From Succinivibrionaceae bacterium (lineage in GTDB: Bacteria > Pseudomonadota > Gammaproteobacteria > Enterobacterales > Succinivibrionaceae), in NCBI GenBank assembly GCA_019420905.1, contig JAHZGH010000014.1:62001-126000 (forward strand): a stretch of 64,000 bases of DNA. The letters are read 5' to 3'. This document shows, one piece after another, positions 53,112 through 63,376 of the stretch (position 1 is its first letter; each line of letters starts with the position of its first letter). The notes below the pieces were generated by a model that saw only the letters and a program-made list of their open reading frames with translations, searched no databases and was not told the origin of the DNA. The translations under genes and the position numbers were made by a program.

Positions 53112-55135
53112 TGAAACTTAATCAAAATCAGCAAGAGGCTGTCGATTATATTGATGGGCCGACCCTTGTTTTAGCCGGAGCGGGATCTGGCAAAACCCGT
53201 GTTATCACGACCAAAATAGTAAGTCTTATCAAAAATCATAACTTTTTGCCTGAAAGCATCTGCGCATTAACATTTACAAATAAAGCTGCCGCAGAAATGC
53301 GCGAACGCATTACAGCTGAAATAGGAGCAGACCTAGCAAAACGTCTAACCGTTTGTACATTTCATTCGCTAGGATTAAATATTTTAAAAAAAGAACATTT
53401 GCATTTTGGTTTAGGAACAAATTTTTCTCTTTTTGATCAATTTGATACCTTTAAAATTGTTCGAGATATCATCAAGGAGCATCATCCTATTTTAACTGTA
53501 GAAGACAGTGAAAAAAATGCAGCTCTAGAAGCCTTAGAAAAGATTTCCATGTGGAAAAGTCAGCTTCTTTCTCCAGAAGAGCTCAATCAAACTACAGCTC
53601 ATGCTCAAATATATAAACGTTACCAAGCTTATCTTAAAGCTTGCAATGCTGTTGATTTTGAAGATTTGATTTTTTTACCATCACTGCTTTTAAAGACCGA
53701 TACTGAAGCCAGAGAAAGATGGAATAAATATTTTAAATATGTTTTAGTAGATGAATACCAAGATACAAATGAGACTCAATACCAGCTATTATGCATATTA
53801 ACCGAGGTTTATAAACGATTTACTGTAGTTGGAGATGACGACCAATCCATATATTCTTGGAGAGGAGCTCGTCCAGAAAATATAAAAACCTTAAGCATCG
53901 ACTTTAAAAATCTCAAGGTAATTAAACTACAGGAAAATTACCGCTCTACACCAAATATTTTAAACTGTGCTAACGCTCTTATTTCACATAACCCTCACCT
54001 GTATTCAAAACACCTATACTCTCATCAATTTGACGAAGGAAGCCTAATCAGAGTTATTTCTCTTGAAGATGAAAATGCCGAAAGCGAACGCGTGGCGTCT
54101 GAGATCTTAGGCAATCAATATCTAACTAAACGTAAATGGTCTGATTATGCTGTACTCTATCGCAGTAATTTTCAATCTAGATCTCTAGAAAAGGCCTTTC
54201 ACGAATCACGCATTCCTTGTGTTATCACTGGAGGCACAAGCTTTTTTGAGCAAAGTGAAATCAAAGATCTGCTCGCATGGTTTAGGCTTTTATGCAACCC
54301 CCATGATGATGCGGCTTTGCTTAGAATTATAAATGTGCCTAGACGCGGTATAGGCGAAGCTACAATAGCCACCCTAACAAAAGCAGCTAAGCTTACAGGT
54401 AAATCCATTTTTCATAGTGCCTTAAACCCTGCAGTGACAAAAGAGCTACATACAAAGCAACAAACAGCTCTTGGAGATTTTATGCGGGTATTTATACGGC
54501 TACAATCCAAAATAAACACTGATAATGGCTTATGGCTTACAACGCATATTCTAGATGAGCTTAAATATGAAGAATACCTGCGCAGCAATTCTGAAAGCCG
54601 TATTGCCATCGAAGCAAAAATTAAAAATGTCAAACAATTACTTTCATGGGTACAAAAGCTTATTGTAGGCAAACGTAATGAAAAAGGTTTAACTTTTATA
54701 GAAGCTATAGATAGATTAGGCTTACGAGAAATGCTTGATCGTCAAGAGGATAACTCTAATAACGATGCAGTCCAGCTTATGACACTTCATTCTGCTAAAG
54801 GATTGGAGTTCTCAATGGTCATCTTAGTAGGTATGGAAGAAGGAATTTTACCTCATAAATCGAGTATTGATTTACCCCATGGCATAGAAGAAGAACGACG
54901 CTTAGCCTATGTTGGTTTAACCAGAGCTCGAGAAGATCTGATTATTACCTATTGCAAAAAACGTCATAATAAAAACATATTAGACGGTATTAAACATCAA
55001 GGCCCTAGTCGCTTTTTAGAAGAACTGCCAGCTGAACTTCTGGATAAAAGCAATTCAATGAGTAAATCTCAGGAGGCTCAAAAATTCAGTTCAATAGATA
55101 CAGCTTTAGAAGATCTTTTAAAAGCTTTTTCCTGA
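53111..55135 (+). CDS. rep: ATP-dependent DNA helicase Rep
   Basis: SF1 3'-5' helicase that helps replication forks past obstacles. It has 674 residues (E. coli 673) from the ATG at 53111 (MKLNQNQQEAVDYIDGP). Walker A is AGAGSGKTR, with motif II VLVDEYQDTN, motif III VGDDDQSIYSWRGA and motif VI YVGLTRAREDL. The N-terminus matches Rep rather than UvrD, which is at 20240. Its start overlaps the stop of a 16-codon leader ORF. It is convergent with ilvC. Confidence 0.95.
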   Translation: MKLNQNQQEAVDYIDGPTLVLAGAGSGKTRVITTKIVSLIKNHNFLPESICALTFTNKAAAEMRERITAEIGADLAKRLTVCTFHSLGLNILKKEHLHFGLGTNFSLFDQFDTFKIVRDIIKEHHPILTVEDSEKNAALEALEKISMWKSQLLSPEELNQTTAHAQIYKRYQAYLKACNAVDFEDLIFLPSLLLKTDTEARERWNKYFKYVLVDEYQDTNETQYQLLCILTEVYKRFTVVGDDDQSIYSWRGARPENIKTLSIDFKNLKVIKLQENYRSTPNILNCANALISHNPHLYSKHLYSHQFDEGSLIRVISLEDENAESERVASEILGNQYLTKRKWSDYAVLYRSNFQSRSLEKAFHESRIPCVITGGTSFFEQSEIKDLLAWFRLLCNPHDDAALLRIINVPRRGIGEATIATLTKAAKLTGKSIFHSALNPAVTKELHTKQQTALGDFMRVFIRLQSKINTDNGLWLTTHILDELKYEEYLRSNSESRIAIEAKIKNVKQLLSWVQKLIVGKRNEKGLTFIEAIDRLGLREMLDRQEDNSNNDAVQLMTLHSAKGLEFSMVILVGMEEGILPHKSSIDLPHGIEEERRLAYVGLTRAREDLIITYCKKRHNKNILDGIKHQGPSRFLEELPAELLDKSNSMSKSQEAQKFSSIDTALEDLLKAFS

Positions 55136-55137
55136 TA

Positions 55138-55167
55138 AAGAAATGGCGGTATAAACCGCCATTTCTT
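55138..55167. terminator. Hairpin between rep and ilvC
   Basis: A 13-bp perfect stem (AAGAAATGGCGGT / ACCGCCATTTCTT) with loop ATAA between convergent stops. Neither side has a long T-run, so termination may rely on the stable stem. Confidence 0.65.
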
Positions 55168-55187
55168 AGATAATACTAAAAGCTAAA

Positions 55188-56672
55188 TTAGTTATTACCT
55201 ACAGTGATTTCCTTCATATCAGACATATAAGCACGGAGCTTACGTCCTACAATCTCGATCGGATGATTGCGAATGCTGTCATTGATACGAATAAGTTCAA
55301 CATTGTCAACACAGTTATCACCCTCTAAGCCCTTACCGAAGACATCTAAAGAAGTCTTCTCCATAAAATCCTTTAAGAGAGGAATTGCTGCATTAGCAAA
55401 TAAGTAATTGCCATACTCAGCTGTATCAGAAATAACTACATTCATTTCATATAAACGACGACGAGCAATGGTATTGGCAATCAAAGGCAACTCATGTAAA
55501 GACTCATAGTAAGCAGACTCAGGGTAAATGCCAGACTTAGTCATGGTCTCAAATGCTAACTCAATACCAGCCTTAGCAAAGGCAATCATTAAAATACCCT
55601 TATCAAAGTATTCTTGCTCAGTGATCTTGCTATCACATGCAGGAGCATTCTCAAAAGCGCACTTAGCGAAATTTTCACGCCAGGTATGGAGCTTGACATC
55701 ACCATTAGCCCAGTCCTCCATCATAACACGAGAGAATTCACCGCTTTCGATATCATCCATGTGCTTTAAGTAAAGATCCTTCATTAAAGATTTAAGCTCT
55801 TCTGCTAAATAGAAAGCCTTAATCTTAGCAGGGTTGGATAGACGATCCATCATATTAGTAATACCGCCCTGCTTTAATGCCTCACATACAGTTTCCCAGC
55901 CATATTGCAAGAGTTTGCAAGCATAAGCTTTATCTAAGCCTAAAGCTACAGCATGGTCATAACACAAGATGGTAGCTGCCTGTAAAACGCCGCAGAGAAT
56001 GGTCTGCTCGCCCATAAGGTCAGACTTAACCTCAGCTACGAATGAAGAACGCAGACAGCCGGCGCGATCTCCACCTAAACCTGCAGCCCAAGCTTTTGCA
56101 TATGCCCAGCCCTCGCCATTAGGATCATTTTCTGGGTGAACTGCTAATAAAGTAGGGGTGCCAAAACCACGGCGGTACTCTTCACGAACCTCAGTACCCG
56201 GAGCCTTAGGAGCAACCATAACGACAGTTAAGTCCTTACGGATCTGCATGCCCAACTCAACAATATTAAAACCATGAGAATAACCAATGCAGGCGCCAGC
56301 TTTCATCAAAGGCTGAATGGCATTGATAACATTTTCATGCTGCTTATCTGGAGTTAAATTGATAACTAAATCAGCAGTTGGAATTAACTGCTCATAATTA
56401 CCAACTTTAAAGCCGTTTTCAGTAGCACGTTTAAAAGAAGCACGCTTCTCTGCAATAGCAGCATCACGCAAAGCATAGCTAACATCCAGGCCAGAATCGC
56501 GTAAATTTAAGCCCTGATTCAAGCCTTGAGCGCCACAACCAACGATAACTACTTTCTTGCCCTTTAAGAAATTGCAGCCATCTGCAAACTCGCTACGAGC
56601 CATAAGCTCACAGCAACCTAATTGAGCTAACTTTTGACGTAAATTTAAAGTATTAAAGTAATTGATGCCCAT
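55188..56672 (-). CDS. ilvC: Ketol-acid reductoisomerase (class II)
   Basis: NADPH- and Mg-dependent enzyme of valine and isoleucine synthesis. It has 494 residues, the long class II form of enterics (491). KKVVIVGCGAQGLNQGLNLRDSGLDVSYALR is the nucleotide-binding fold, and APKAPGTEVREEYRRGFG is conserved. It is divergent from ilvY across an inverted-repeat operator, as in E. coli. It is separate from ilvEDA at 32-36 kb. Confidence 0.97.
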   Translation of the reverse strand: MGINYFNTLNLRQKLAQLGCCELMARSEFADGCNFLKGKKVVIVGCGAQGLNQGLNLRDSGLDVSYALRDAAIAEKRASFKRATENGFKVGNYEQLIPTADLVINLTPDKQHENVINAIQPLMKAGACIGYSHGFNIVELGMQIRKDLTVVMVAPKAPGTEVREEYRRGFGTPTLLAVHPENDPNGEGWAYAKAWAAGLGGDRAGCLRSSFVAEVKSDLMGEQTILCGVLQAATILCYDHAVALGLDKAYACKLLQYGWETVCEALKQGGITNMMDRLSNPAKIKAFYLAEELKSLMKDLYLKHMDDIESGEFSRVMMEDWANGDVKLHTWRENFAKCAFENAPACDSKITEQEYFDKGILMIAFAKAGIELAFETMTKSGIYPESAYYESLHELPLIANTIARRRLYEMNVVISDTAEYGNYLFANAAIPLLKDFMEKTSLDVFGKGLEGDNCVDNVELIRINDSIRNHPIEIVGRKLRAYMSDMKEITVGNN

Positions 56673-56768
56673 TTTGCATTCATCCTAAATTAACAAAAAT
56701 TTATAACTGTTATGTGATGCTTTTAATAATAGCAGAAATTTTATAAAATGGCATATAATTTATTGTAT

Positions 56769-56785
56769 ATTGCAATTTTTGCAAT
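56769..56785. promoter_or_regulatory. IlvY operator
   Basis: A perfect inverted repeat ATTGCAA-TTT-TTGCAAT, containing the LysR-type T-N11-A pattern (TGCAATTTTTGCA). It is 25 bases from the ilvY start, in the ilvY-ilvC interval. IlvY of E. coli activates ilvC in response to acetolactate or acetohydroxybutyrate. Confidence 0.7.
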
Positions 56786-56809
56786 AAATCACATTTTTGG
56801 GACATTGTT

Positions 56810-57745
56810 GTGATTGATTTAAAAGACGCTGCTACTTTCCTTAGACTTTGCGAAACAGAAAACTTAACTAGAACTGCGACTTTATGTAATGTTAGTCCTT
56901 CTACATTAAGCAGAACGTTAAATAAGCTTGAAAAAAAACTTCAAACAAAATTATGTATACGCGATAAAAAAGGAATATTTATCACCACAGCTGGACGAAA
57001 ATTTGAACAATTTGCACGTAAAACCTTAAATGAATATGCTTCTTTAGAAAGCGATCTTCATAAAGGCGCTACAGCGATTTCCGGAACACTTAAGATTTAT
57101 TGCTCTGTTACTGCAAGTTATTTATTTATTCCTAGAATTTTAAATGAATTGCATCTGACAGTCCCTCAATTAGAGGTAAAACTTGAAACCGGCGATCCTG
57201 CTGATGCTTTAGATAAGCTTGAAGATCCACAAATAGATCTAGTTATAAGCGCACTGCCTTTAGAAATTCCTAGCAATATTCATTTTATAGATTTAGTAAA
57301 GCTTCCTTTAATCTTAATAGCTCCTAAAAAACCACGATTCAAATGCAATTTGAATAATGATCTTGTAGCATCTGAGCTGAACAATTTACCATTTATCATT
57401 CCTGAAAAAGGACAGCTTCGTTACGAAGTAGAAAAATGGTTTGCCGCAATGGACATTGAACCTGAAATTTATGCTGAGATTTCTGGACATGAGGCTATTG
57501 TCAGTTTAGCAGCTTTAGGCTTTGGCTTTGCCATTGTACCTCGCTTAGTTTATGAAATATCTCCTTTTAAGAACGATGTTAATGTTGTACGTGAGTTGCA
57601 ATGGTCAAACTTTCGAGTAGCTCTTTGCTGCCAAAAAGAACAGGCTGACGATAATAAAATTCAAATAGTTTTTGACTTAGTTTCTCGCTTAGCACCGAGC
57701 TTTACTCCTGATCTAAATCGTCGCCGCAACGAAACTCTTACTTAA
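56810..57745 (+). CDS. ilvY: LysR-family activator IlvY
   Basis: A LysR regulator of 311 residues. The helix-turn-helix NLTRTATLCNVSPSTLSRTLNKLEKKL is at about 18-44; the VSPSTLSR core is that of IlvY. The C-terminal part is the periplasmic-binding-protein-like effector domain. The start is GTG at 56810. Divergence from ilvC plus the shared operator supports the assignment. Confidence 0.92.
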   Translation: MIDLKDAATFLRLCETENLTRTATLCNVSPSTLSRTLNKLEKKLQTKLCIRDKKGIFITTAGRKFEQFARKTLNEYASLESDLHKGATAISGTLKIYCSVTASYLFIPRILNELHLTVPQLEVKLETGDPADALDKLEDPQIDLVISALPLEIPSNIHFIDLVKLPLILIAPKKPRFKCNLNNDLVASELNNLPFIIPEKGQLRYEVEKWFAAMDIEPEIYAEISGHEAIVSLAALGFGFAIVPRLVYEISPFKNDVNVVRELQWSNFRVALCCQKEQADDNKIQIVFDLVSRLAPSFTPDLNRRRNETLT

Positions 57746-57751
57746 AAAAGT

Positions 57752-57776
57752 CAAAGCTCTAATATTTAGAGCTTTG
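57752..57776. terminator. Hairpin after ilvY
   Basis: An 11-bp perfect stem (CAAAGCTCTAA / TTAGAGCTTTG) with a 3-base loop, seven bases past the ilvY stop. The T-run lies on the minus-strand side (ACTTTTTT), so as an intrinsic terminator it would work better against antisense transcripts. Confidence 0.5.
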
Positions 57777-57900
57777 GTTGGCTACAAAATTCACACTTAA
57801 AAAAAATAGCTGTTTTATGCTCAAGTATAAAAGGAGTATCATTAATAGTATTAACAGCTGCTTTTGCTGTTTATGGTCTTATCTTTGAGGAGAGTTATAC

Positions 57901-59553
57901 ATGTTTAACAACATCAATCCCACTACTACCAAAGCCTGGCAAAAACTCAATGAGCATTTTAAAGAGACCTCCGGTCGCACCCTAAAAGAATTATTTGCCG
58001 CAGATCCTAATCGCTTTGACAAATATTCCTTGAGCATCGCCAATGGGGATATCATAGCTGATTATTCCAAAAACCTCATTGATGAGACTACATTAGAATT
58101 ATTATTGGAATTAGCCAAAGAAACTAAGCTCAATGAAAACATTGAAGCTATGTTCAATGCCGAAAAGATTAACCGTACTGAGGATCGTGCCGTTTTACAT
58201 ACAGCTTTGCGCGATTTCTCAGGCAAAAGCATAATGCTTGATGGCGTTGATATCATGAAAGATGTACGTGCAGTCCAAGAAAAAATGAAAAAATTCTGCG
58301 ACCGAGTCATCTCTGGTGAATGGAAGGGTTTTACTGGCAAAGCTATTACAGATGTAGTTAATATTGGTATTGGCGGTTCAGATTTAGGTCCTTGCATGAT
58401 TACTGCAGCCTTAACTCCTTACCATAATCATCTTCACACTCATTTTGTATCTAATATTGACGGTACCCAAATTTGTGAAGTATTAAAAAACCTCGATCCA
58501 GAAACAACTTTATTCTTAATTGCCTCTAAGACCTTTACCACTTTAGAGACCATGACCAATGCTCATACTGCTCGTGACTGGTTCTTAAAGACAGCTAAGG
58601 ACGTAAAGCATGTTGCAAAGCACTTTGTAGCTTTATCTACTAACGCAAAAGGCGTCTCTGAGTTCGGTATTGATACTGAAAATATGTTTGAATTTTGGGA
58701 TTGGGTCGGCGGCCGTTACTCTTCTTGGTCAGCAATCGGCTTATCTATTGCCTTAGCTTGCGGTTATGATAATTTTGAAGCTTTCTTAAAAGGCGGTTAT
58801 GAGTATGACTGCTATTTCAGAGAGACTCCGTTAGAGAAAAACCTATCAGTCCTATTAGCTCTTATCGGTATTTGGTATAACAACTTCTACGGCTTTGAAA
58901 CCGAAGCTATTTTACCTTATGATCAATATATGTATCGATTCCCTGCTTATTTCCAACAGGGTAATATGGAATCTAATGGCAAATATGTTGACCGTAACGG
59001 TAATGTTGTTGATTATCAAACTGGTCCGATCATTTGGGGTGAGCCTGGTACCAATGGTCAGCATGCCTTCTATCAGCTAATCCATCAGGGAACTAAGATT
59101 ATTCCTTGTGACTTTATTGCTCCGGCAAGAACTCATAACCCTGTAGGAGATCACCATGTAAAACTCTTATCTAACTTCTTTGCTCAGACTGAAGCTTTAG
59201 CTTTCGGTAAGAGCCGTGAGCAAGTAATTGCAGAGTTTGAAGCTAAGGGCAAAACCTTAGATATGGTTAAAGATGTTGTTCCGTTTAAAGTCTTCGAAGG
59301 AAATCGTCCTACTAACTCCTTCTTAGTTAAAGAAATCACCCCTAGAACCTTAGGCATGTTAGTTGCAATGTATGAGCATAAGATCTTTACTCAAGGATCT
59401 ATTCTTAACATCTACACCTTTGATCAATGGGGAGTTGAATTAGGCAAACAATTAGCATTAAAGATTATTCCTGAACTTGAAAATCAGGAAGAAATTAAGA
59501 GCCATGACAGCTCCACTAATGGACTCATCAATGCTTATAAAAAACTTAAGTAA
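57901..59553 (+). CDS. pgi: Glucose-6-phosphate isomerase
   Basis: Interconverts glucose-6-phosphate and fructose-6-phosphate; 550 residues (E. coli 549). VVNIGIGGSDLGPCMITAAL and SKTFTTLETMTNA are the sugar-phosphate loops, and GSILNIYTFDQWGVELGKQLA is the C-terminal signature, with catalytic residues in place. A GAGGAG ribosome site precedes the ATG, and a clean terminator follows. It is monocistronic. Confidence 0.98.
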   Translation: MFNNINPTTTKAWQKLNEHFKETSGRTLKELFAADPNRFDKYSLSIANGDIIADYSKNLIDETTLELLLELAKETKLNENIEAMFNAEKINRTEDRAVLHTALRDFSGKSIMLDGVDIMKDVRAVQEKMKKFCDRVISGEWKGFTGKAITDVVNIGIGGSDLGPCMITAALTPYHNHLHTHFVSNIDGTQICEVLKNLDPETTLFLIASKTFTTLETMTNAHTARDWFLKTAKDVKHVAKHFVALSTNAKGVSEFGIDTENMFEFWDWVGGRYSSWSAIGLSIALACGYDNFEAFLKGGYEYDCYFRETPLEKNLSVLLALIGIWYNNFYGFETEAILPYDQYMYRFPAYFQQGNMESNGKYVDRNGNVVDYQTGPIIWGEPGTNGQHAFYQLIHQGTKIIPCDFIAPARTHNPVGDHHVKLLSNFFAQTEALAFGKSREQVIAEFEAKGKTLDMVKDVVPFKVFEGNRPTNSFLVKEITPRTLGMLVAMYEHKIFTQGSILNIYTFDQWGVELGKQLALKIIPELENQEEIKSHDSSTNGLINAYKKLK

Positions 59554-59571
59554 AAATTTTGAATAAAAGCT

Positions 59572-59603
59572 TCCCTCAGCCTAAAAACTGAGGGATTTTT
59601 TTT
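59572..59603 (+). terminator. Terminator after pgi
   Basis: TCCCTCAG / CTGAGGGA stem (59572-59579 / 59588-59595) with an 8-base loop and eight T residues. Confidence 0.93.
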
Positions 59604-59683
59604 CTCTATAAATTTTTATTATCTAAAAATCTCTTTGCTAATATTATAATTTAACGAAATATTTGCTTTATTTGAGATTTGCC

Positions 59684-62600
59684 ATGACTAATAATAACCT
59701 AGCCTATATTCCATTACATGTACGTTCTTGTTATTCCATCAATGATGGACTACAAAATGTAGGTCCGATTGTTAAGCATGCCCAAAAACTCGGTATTCCA
59801 GCTCTTGCAATAACAGATTTCAATAACATTGCTGGATTTGTACGTTTTTATTCAGCATGTAAAGCTGCTGGTATTAAACCCATATTAGGAGCAGATCTTC
59901 AAATTAAAGAAAAAACTAAACCAGGGGAAAAAGAAAATTTTTTTACTGTAACGCTCTTAGCTATGGATCGTATAGGAAAACAAAATTTATACGATATACT
60001 TTCCGATGCTTGGGTTAATTCTGCCAGTCCAGATATTGATAAGGTTTATGCAACATTAGAAGATCTGGCAAAATATTCAGAAGGATTAATTCTCCTTAAT
60101 GGATTTCGCGGCGATATTGCTTATTTCTTTAACACTAAAGACGAAAAGAATTTAAAAAATCGTTTAGATTTTTATAAAAAATATTTTTACAACCGCTTCT
60201 GTTTTGAAATTACAAGAACCCATCGCCAAGGAGAAAGTGAATTTGAGCAAAAAGCTCTGGATCTTTGTATAAAATATGGTTTCTTCCCAGTTGCTACTAA
60301 TGATACCCGTTTTTTATCTGGACCTGAAGATCTTCCTTCTGATGGTCTTAGCGACTATTATGTACATGATATTCGCGTCTCAATCCAAAAAGCCATGCAA
60401 AAAGGTAGCCAAGAGCTTGCTCGCATTTACTCTGAAGAACAATTTTTAAGATCTCCTGAACAAATGGCCGAGCTCTTTGCTGATTTGCCAGAAGCCTTAG
60501 CTAATTCTCGTGCAATTGCCGAACGATGCAATGTTGAAATAGAGCTTGATCATCCTCGCCTACCCCATTACGATACAGGAGAGATGTCAACTGCAGATTA
60601 CCTCCGTCAAGCCTCTCGTGAAGGCTTAAAACGTCGCCTTGAATTTCTCTTTCCAGATCCTAATGAGCGTGAAGCAAAACGTCCTATCTATGAGCAAAGG
60701 TTAGAAACAGAACTTGATGTTATCATCAACATGGACTTCCCTGGTTACTTCCTTATCGTTATGGAATTTATTCAATGGTCCAAAGCCCATGGCGTCCCAG
60801 TAGGACCTGGGCGCGGTTCTGGAGGAGGTTCCCTAGTAGCGTATGCCCTAACAATTACAGATTTTGATCCATTACGTTTTGACCTGCTTTTTGAAAGATT
60901 TTTAAATCCTGAACGTGTATCCATGCCTGACTTTGATATTGATTTTTGTCAAAGAAAACGCTACTTAACTTTACAGCATGTAGTTGATCATTACGGCCGC
61001 CAAGCAGTATCACAAATTGCTGCATTCGGTACTTTAGCTCCCCGTGCGGCAATTCAAGGCGTGGGCCGCGCTATTGGCGTTCCTTTAGGACAAGTTCGCC
61101 GTATTGCTAATTTGATCCCTGAAACGCCTGGCACAAGCTTTAATGATTGCTTGGGCATTGATAAAAAAGGCAAGCCTTGCGAAAGCGTTGCCCCTGATTT
61201 TCTAAATTTTTATAATCAGGCAAAAATTAATGATGATAAAGAATCTATAGAACTAATTCATGTCTCTCACCGTCTTGAGGGTGTAATTCGCAGCATTGGC
61301 AAGCATGCGGCAGGAGTTGTTATTTCTCCAACAAGAATTGCTGAGTTTGCCCCGCTTATGCTTGATTCAGACGGTAATCCTATTACTCAATTTGATAAAA
61401 AAGATGTAGAACATGCAGGTCTAGTTAAATTTGACTTCTTAGGTTTGACTACATTAACTATCATCGATGATGCTAAAGAAATGATCGATGTTAAACGTAA
61501 ACGTGAGGGAAAAGAACCTTTAAATATTGCCGCTATTCCTTATGAAGACCCTCTTTCCTATGAAATGATTCAACAGACAGAAACCACTGCTGTTTTCCAA
61601 TTAGAATCAACTGGAATGAGAAATCTAATTGGTCAAATGAAGCCAGATCGCTTTGATGATCTCATTGCTTTAGTAGCACTATATCGCCCGGGACCTATAA
61701 AAAGCGGCATGGTTGATCACTTTGTACAGAGAAAACATGGGCGTGAAGCTGTCAGTTATCCTTTACCAGAAGCTCAAGATCTTGATTTAAAGCCTATTTT
61801 AGATTCTACCTATGGCGTTATCGTTTACCAAGAGCAAGTTATGCAAATAGCTCAGGTTTTGGCTGGATATTCTCTAGGCGGAGCTGACATTTTAAGACGT
61901 GCTATGGGTAAAAAAATTCCAGCAGAAATGGCTGCGCAAAGAGATGTCTTTTTAAACGGCTGCAAAAAGAAAAATAAAGATGGCGACGTCTGCATGAAGA
62001 TTTTCGATCAAGTGGAAATGTTTGCAGCTTACGGTTTCAATAAATCTCACTCTGCCGCTTATGCTCTAGTTGCTTGGTGGACCTTATGGTTAAAAGTTCA
62101 TTACCCTGCTGAATTTTTAGCAGCCATGATGACTGCTGACTGCTTAAAAACAGAAAAACTCATTGCATATATTGGTGAATGCCACCGTTTGGGCGTTGAA
62201 GTTAATCCACCTGATGTTAATATAGGTAAATTCCACTTTGGTGTTGATGATAAGGGAGCTGTCGTTTACGGCTTCTCTGCAATTAAAGGCATAGGAAATC
62301 GTCTAATAGATAAGATGGTTGCAGAACGTGACGCAAATGGCCCTTATAAAGATTTATTTGATTTTGTACTGCGCATCGGCATGGACTATCTCTCAAAAGG
62401 CTCTTTAGAAGCTTTAGTCAAAAGTGGAGCTTTAGATAGCATCAATAAAAATCGCGCAAGTTTACTTGCAAGTATACCTACAGCCATAAAGTACTCTCAA
62501 CAATCTAATGCTGACAGCTCCACAGGACAAATGGACCTTTTTGCCTCATTAGATGATTCTCGAGCTCGCCCTAGCTTAGTTCCTGCAAGGATGTGGTCTG

Positions 62601-63376
62601 ATAAGGTTAAATTACACCATGAAAAAAGTCTCTTAGGCTTATATCTATCAGGACATCCTATTGATTCTTATCGCTCGGAACTCTATCGCTTTTGCGGTAC
62701 TACAACTTTGAAAAACATGATGCCAGGAACACCTGATAGTCCTAATCGAGTGAGCATTGCTGGAGTAGTTATCGATAGTTATAGCCGTATGTCCTCAAAA
62801 GGAGATGGATCAAAGTTTTACATAATTACCCTAGATGATGGCACAACCACCTTTGATTTTCTAGCTTTTGGAGCAAATGCTGTAACTTTTGAAAATATTA
62901 TTTCTGAAAGAGAGCGCAAGCTAAACCAACAAAAAGGACATAACGGAGTTGAGGATGTTCTACCTTCACCTTTAATTTTAATTGTAGATGGCTTGCTGTC
63001 ATTAACCGATGAAGGTATGACCAGAATGCGTGTCCTTAGTATCTCAAGTCTAGATCGCTTAAGACAACATAAGGCTACAGAAATTACCTTAAGCTTTAAA
63101 AAGGATGTTCTTGTTGAAAATATTGACTTTATTGATCAAGTTTTAATGCGCAATCGCATAAGCGTGAAGGATATACTGCATCAGAAGCAATTTGCTGAAG
63201 ATCCTAATTCAATTCCATCAGGATGTTCTTTAAAACTGATTATAGATAATAAATTATTGAAAATTCGTTCTGATATCTATCGCTATTTAGCTTCAGACGA
63301 TTTAGTTGACAGCCTGAGAGATAATTTTGGAAATACTTGCGTAAAAATCAGTTATAGACCTCAAAATGATACTTAG
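59684..63376 (+). CDS. dnaE: DNA polymerase III alpha subunit
   Basis: Replicative polymerase catalytic subunit. From the ATG at 59684 (MTNNNLAYIPLHVRSCYSINDG) it has 1230 residues, about 70 longer than E. coli DnaE (1160). A TTG seven codons earlier is rejected. The N-terminal PHP domain is followed by GPGRGSGGGSLVAYALTITDFDPL and PDFDIDFC, which carries two catalytic aspartates. The tHhH and OB regions lie toward the C-terminus. It is not in the lpx-fabZ-rnhB cluster of E. coli. Its 3' end overlaps the next gene tail to tail by 29 bases. Confidence 0.97.
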   Translation: MTNNNLAYIPLHVRSCYSINDGLQNVGPIVKHAQKLGIPALAITDFNNIAGFVRFYSACKAAGIKPILGADLQIKEKTKPGEKENFFTVTLLAMDRIGKQNLYDILSDAWVNSASPDIDKVYATLEDLAKYSEGLILLNGFRGDIAYFFNTKDEKNLKNRLDFYKKYFYNRFCFEITRTHRQGESEFEQKALDLCIKYGFFPVATNDTRFLSGPEDLPSDGLSDYYVHDIRVSIQKAMQKGSQELARIYSEEQFLRSPEQMAELFADLPEALANSRAIAERCNVEIELDHPRLPHYDTGEMSTADYLRQASREGLKRRLEFLFPDPNEREAKRPIYEQRLETELDVIINMDFPGYFLIVMEFIQWSKAHGVPVGPGRGSGGGSLVAYALTITDFDPLRFDLLFERFLNPERVSMPDFDIDFCQRKRYLTLQHVVDHYGRQAVSQIAAFGTLAPRAAIQGVGRAIGVPLGQVRRIANLIPETPGTSFNDCLGIDKKGKPCESVAPDFLNFYNQAKINDDKESIELIHVSHRLEGVIRSIGKHAAGVVISPTRIAEFAPLMLDSDGNPITQFDKKDVEHAGLVKFDFLGLTTLTIIDDAKEMIDVKRKREGKEPLNIAAIPYEDPLSYEMIQQTETTAVFQLESTGMRNLIGQMKPDRFDDLIALVALYRPGPIKSGMVDHFVQRKHGREAVSYPLPEAQDLDLKPILDSTYGVIVYQEQVMQIAQVLAGYSLGGADILRRAMGKKIPAEMAAQRDVFLNGCKKKNKDGDVCMKIFDQVEMFAAYGFNKSHSAAYALVAWWTLWLKVHYPAEFLAAMMTADCLKTEKLIAYIGECHRLGVEVNPPDVNIGKFHFGVDDKGAVVYGFSAIKGIGNRLIDKMVAERDANGPYKDLFDFVLRIGMDYLSKGSLEALVKSGALDSINKNRASLLASIPTAIKYSQQSNADSSTGQMDLFASLDDSRARPSLVPARMWSDKVKLHHEKSLLGLYLSGHPIDSYRSELYRFCGTTTLKNMMPGTPDSPNRVSIAGVVIDSYSRMSSKGDGSKFYIITLDDGTTTFDFLAFGANAVTFENIISERERKLNQQKGHNGVEDVLPSPLILIVDGLLSLTDEGMTRMRVLSISSLDRLRQHKATEITLSFKKDVLVENIDFIDQVLMRNRISVKDILHQKQFAEDPNSIPSGCSLKLIIDNKLLKIRSDIYRYLASDDLVDSLRDNFGNTCVKISYRPQNDT

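Noticed and set aside
58062..58397. 111-codon minus-strand frame inside pgi
   Set aside because: Antisense shadow of a complete, well-conserved pgi.
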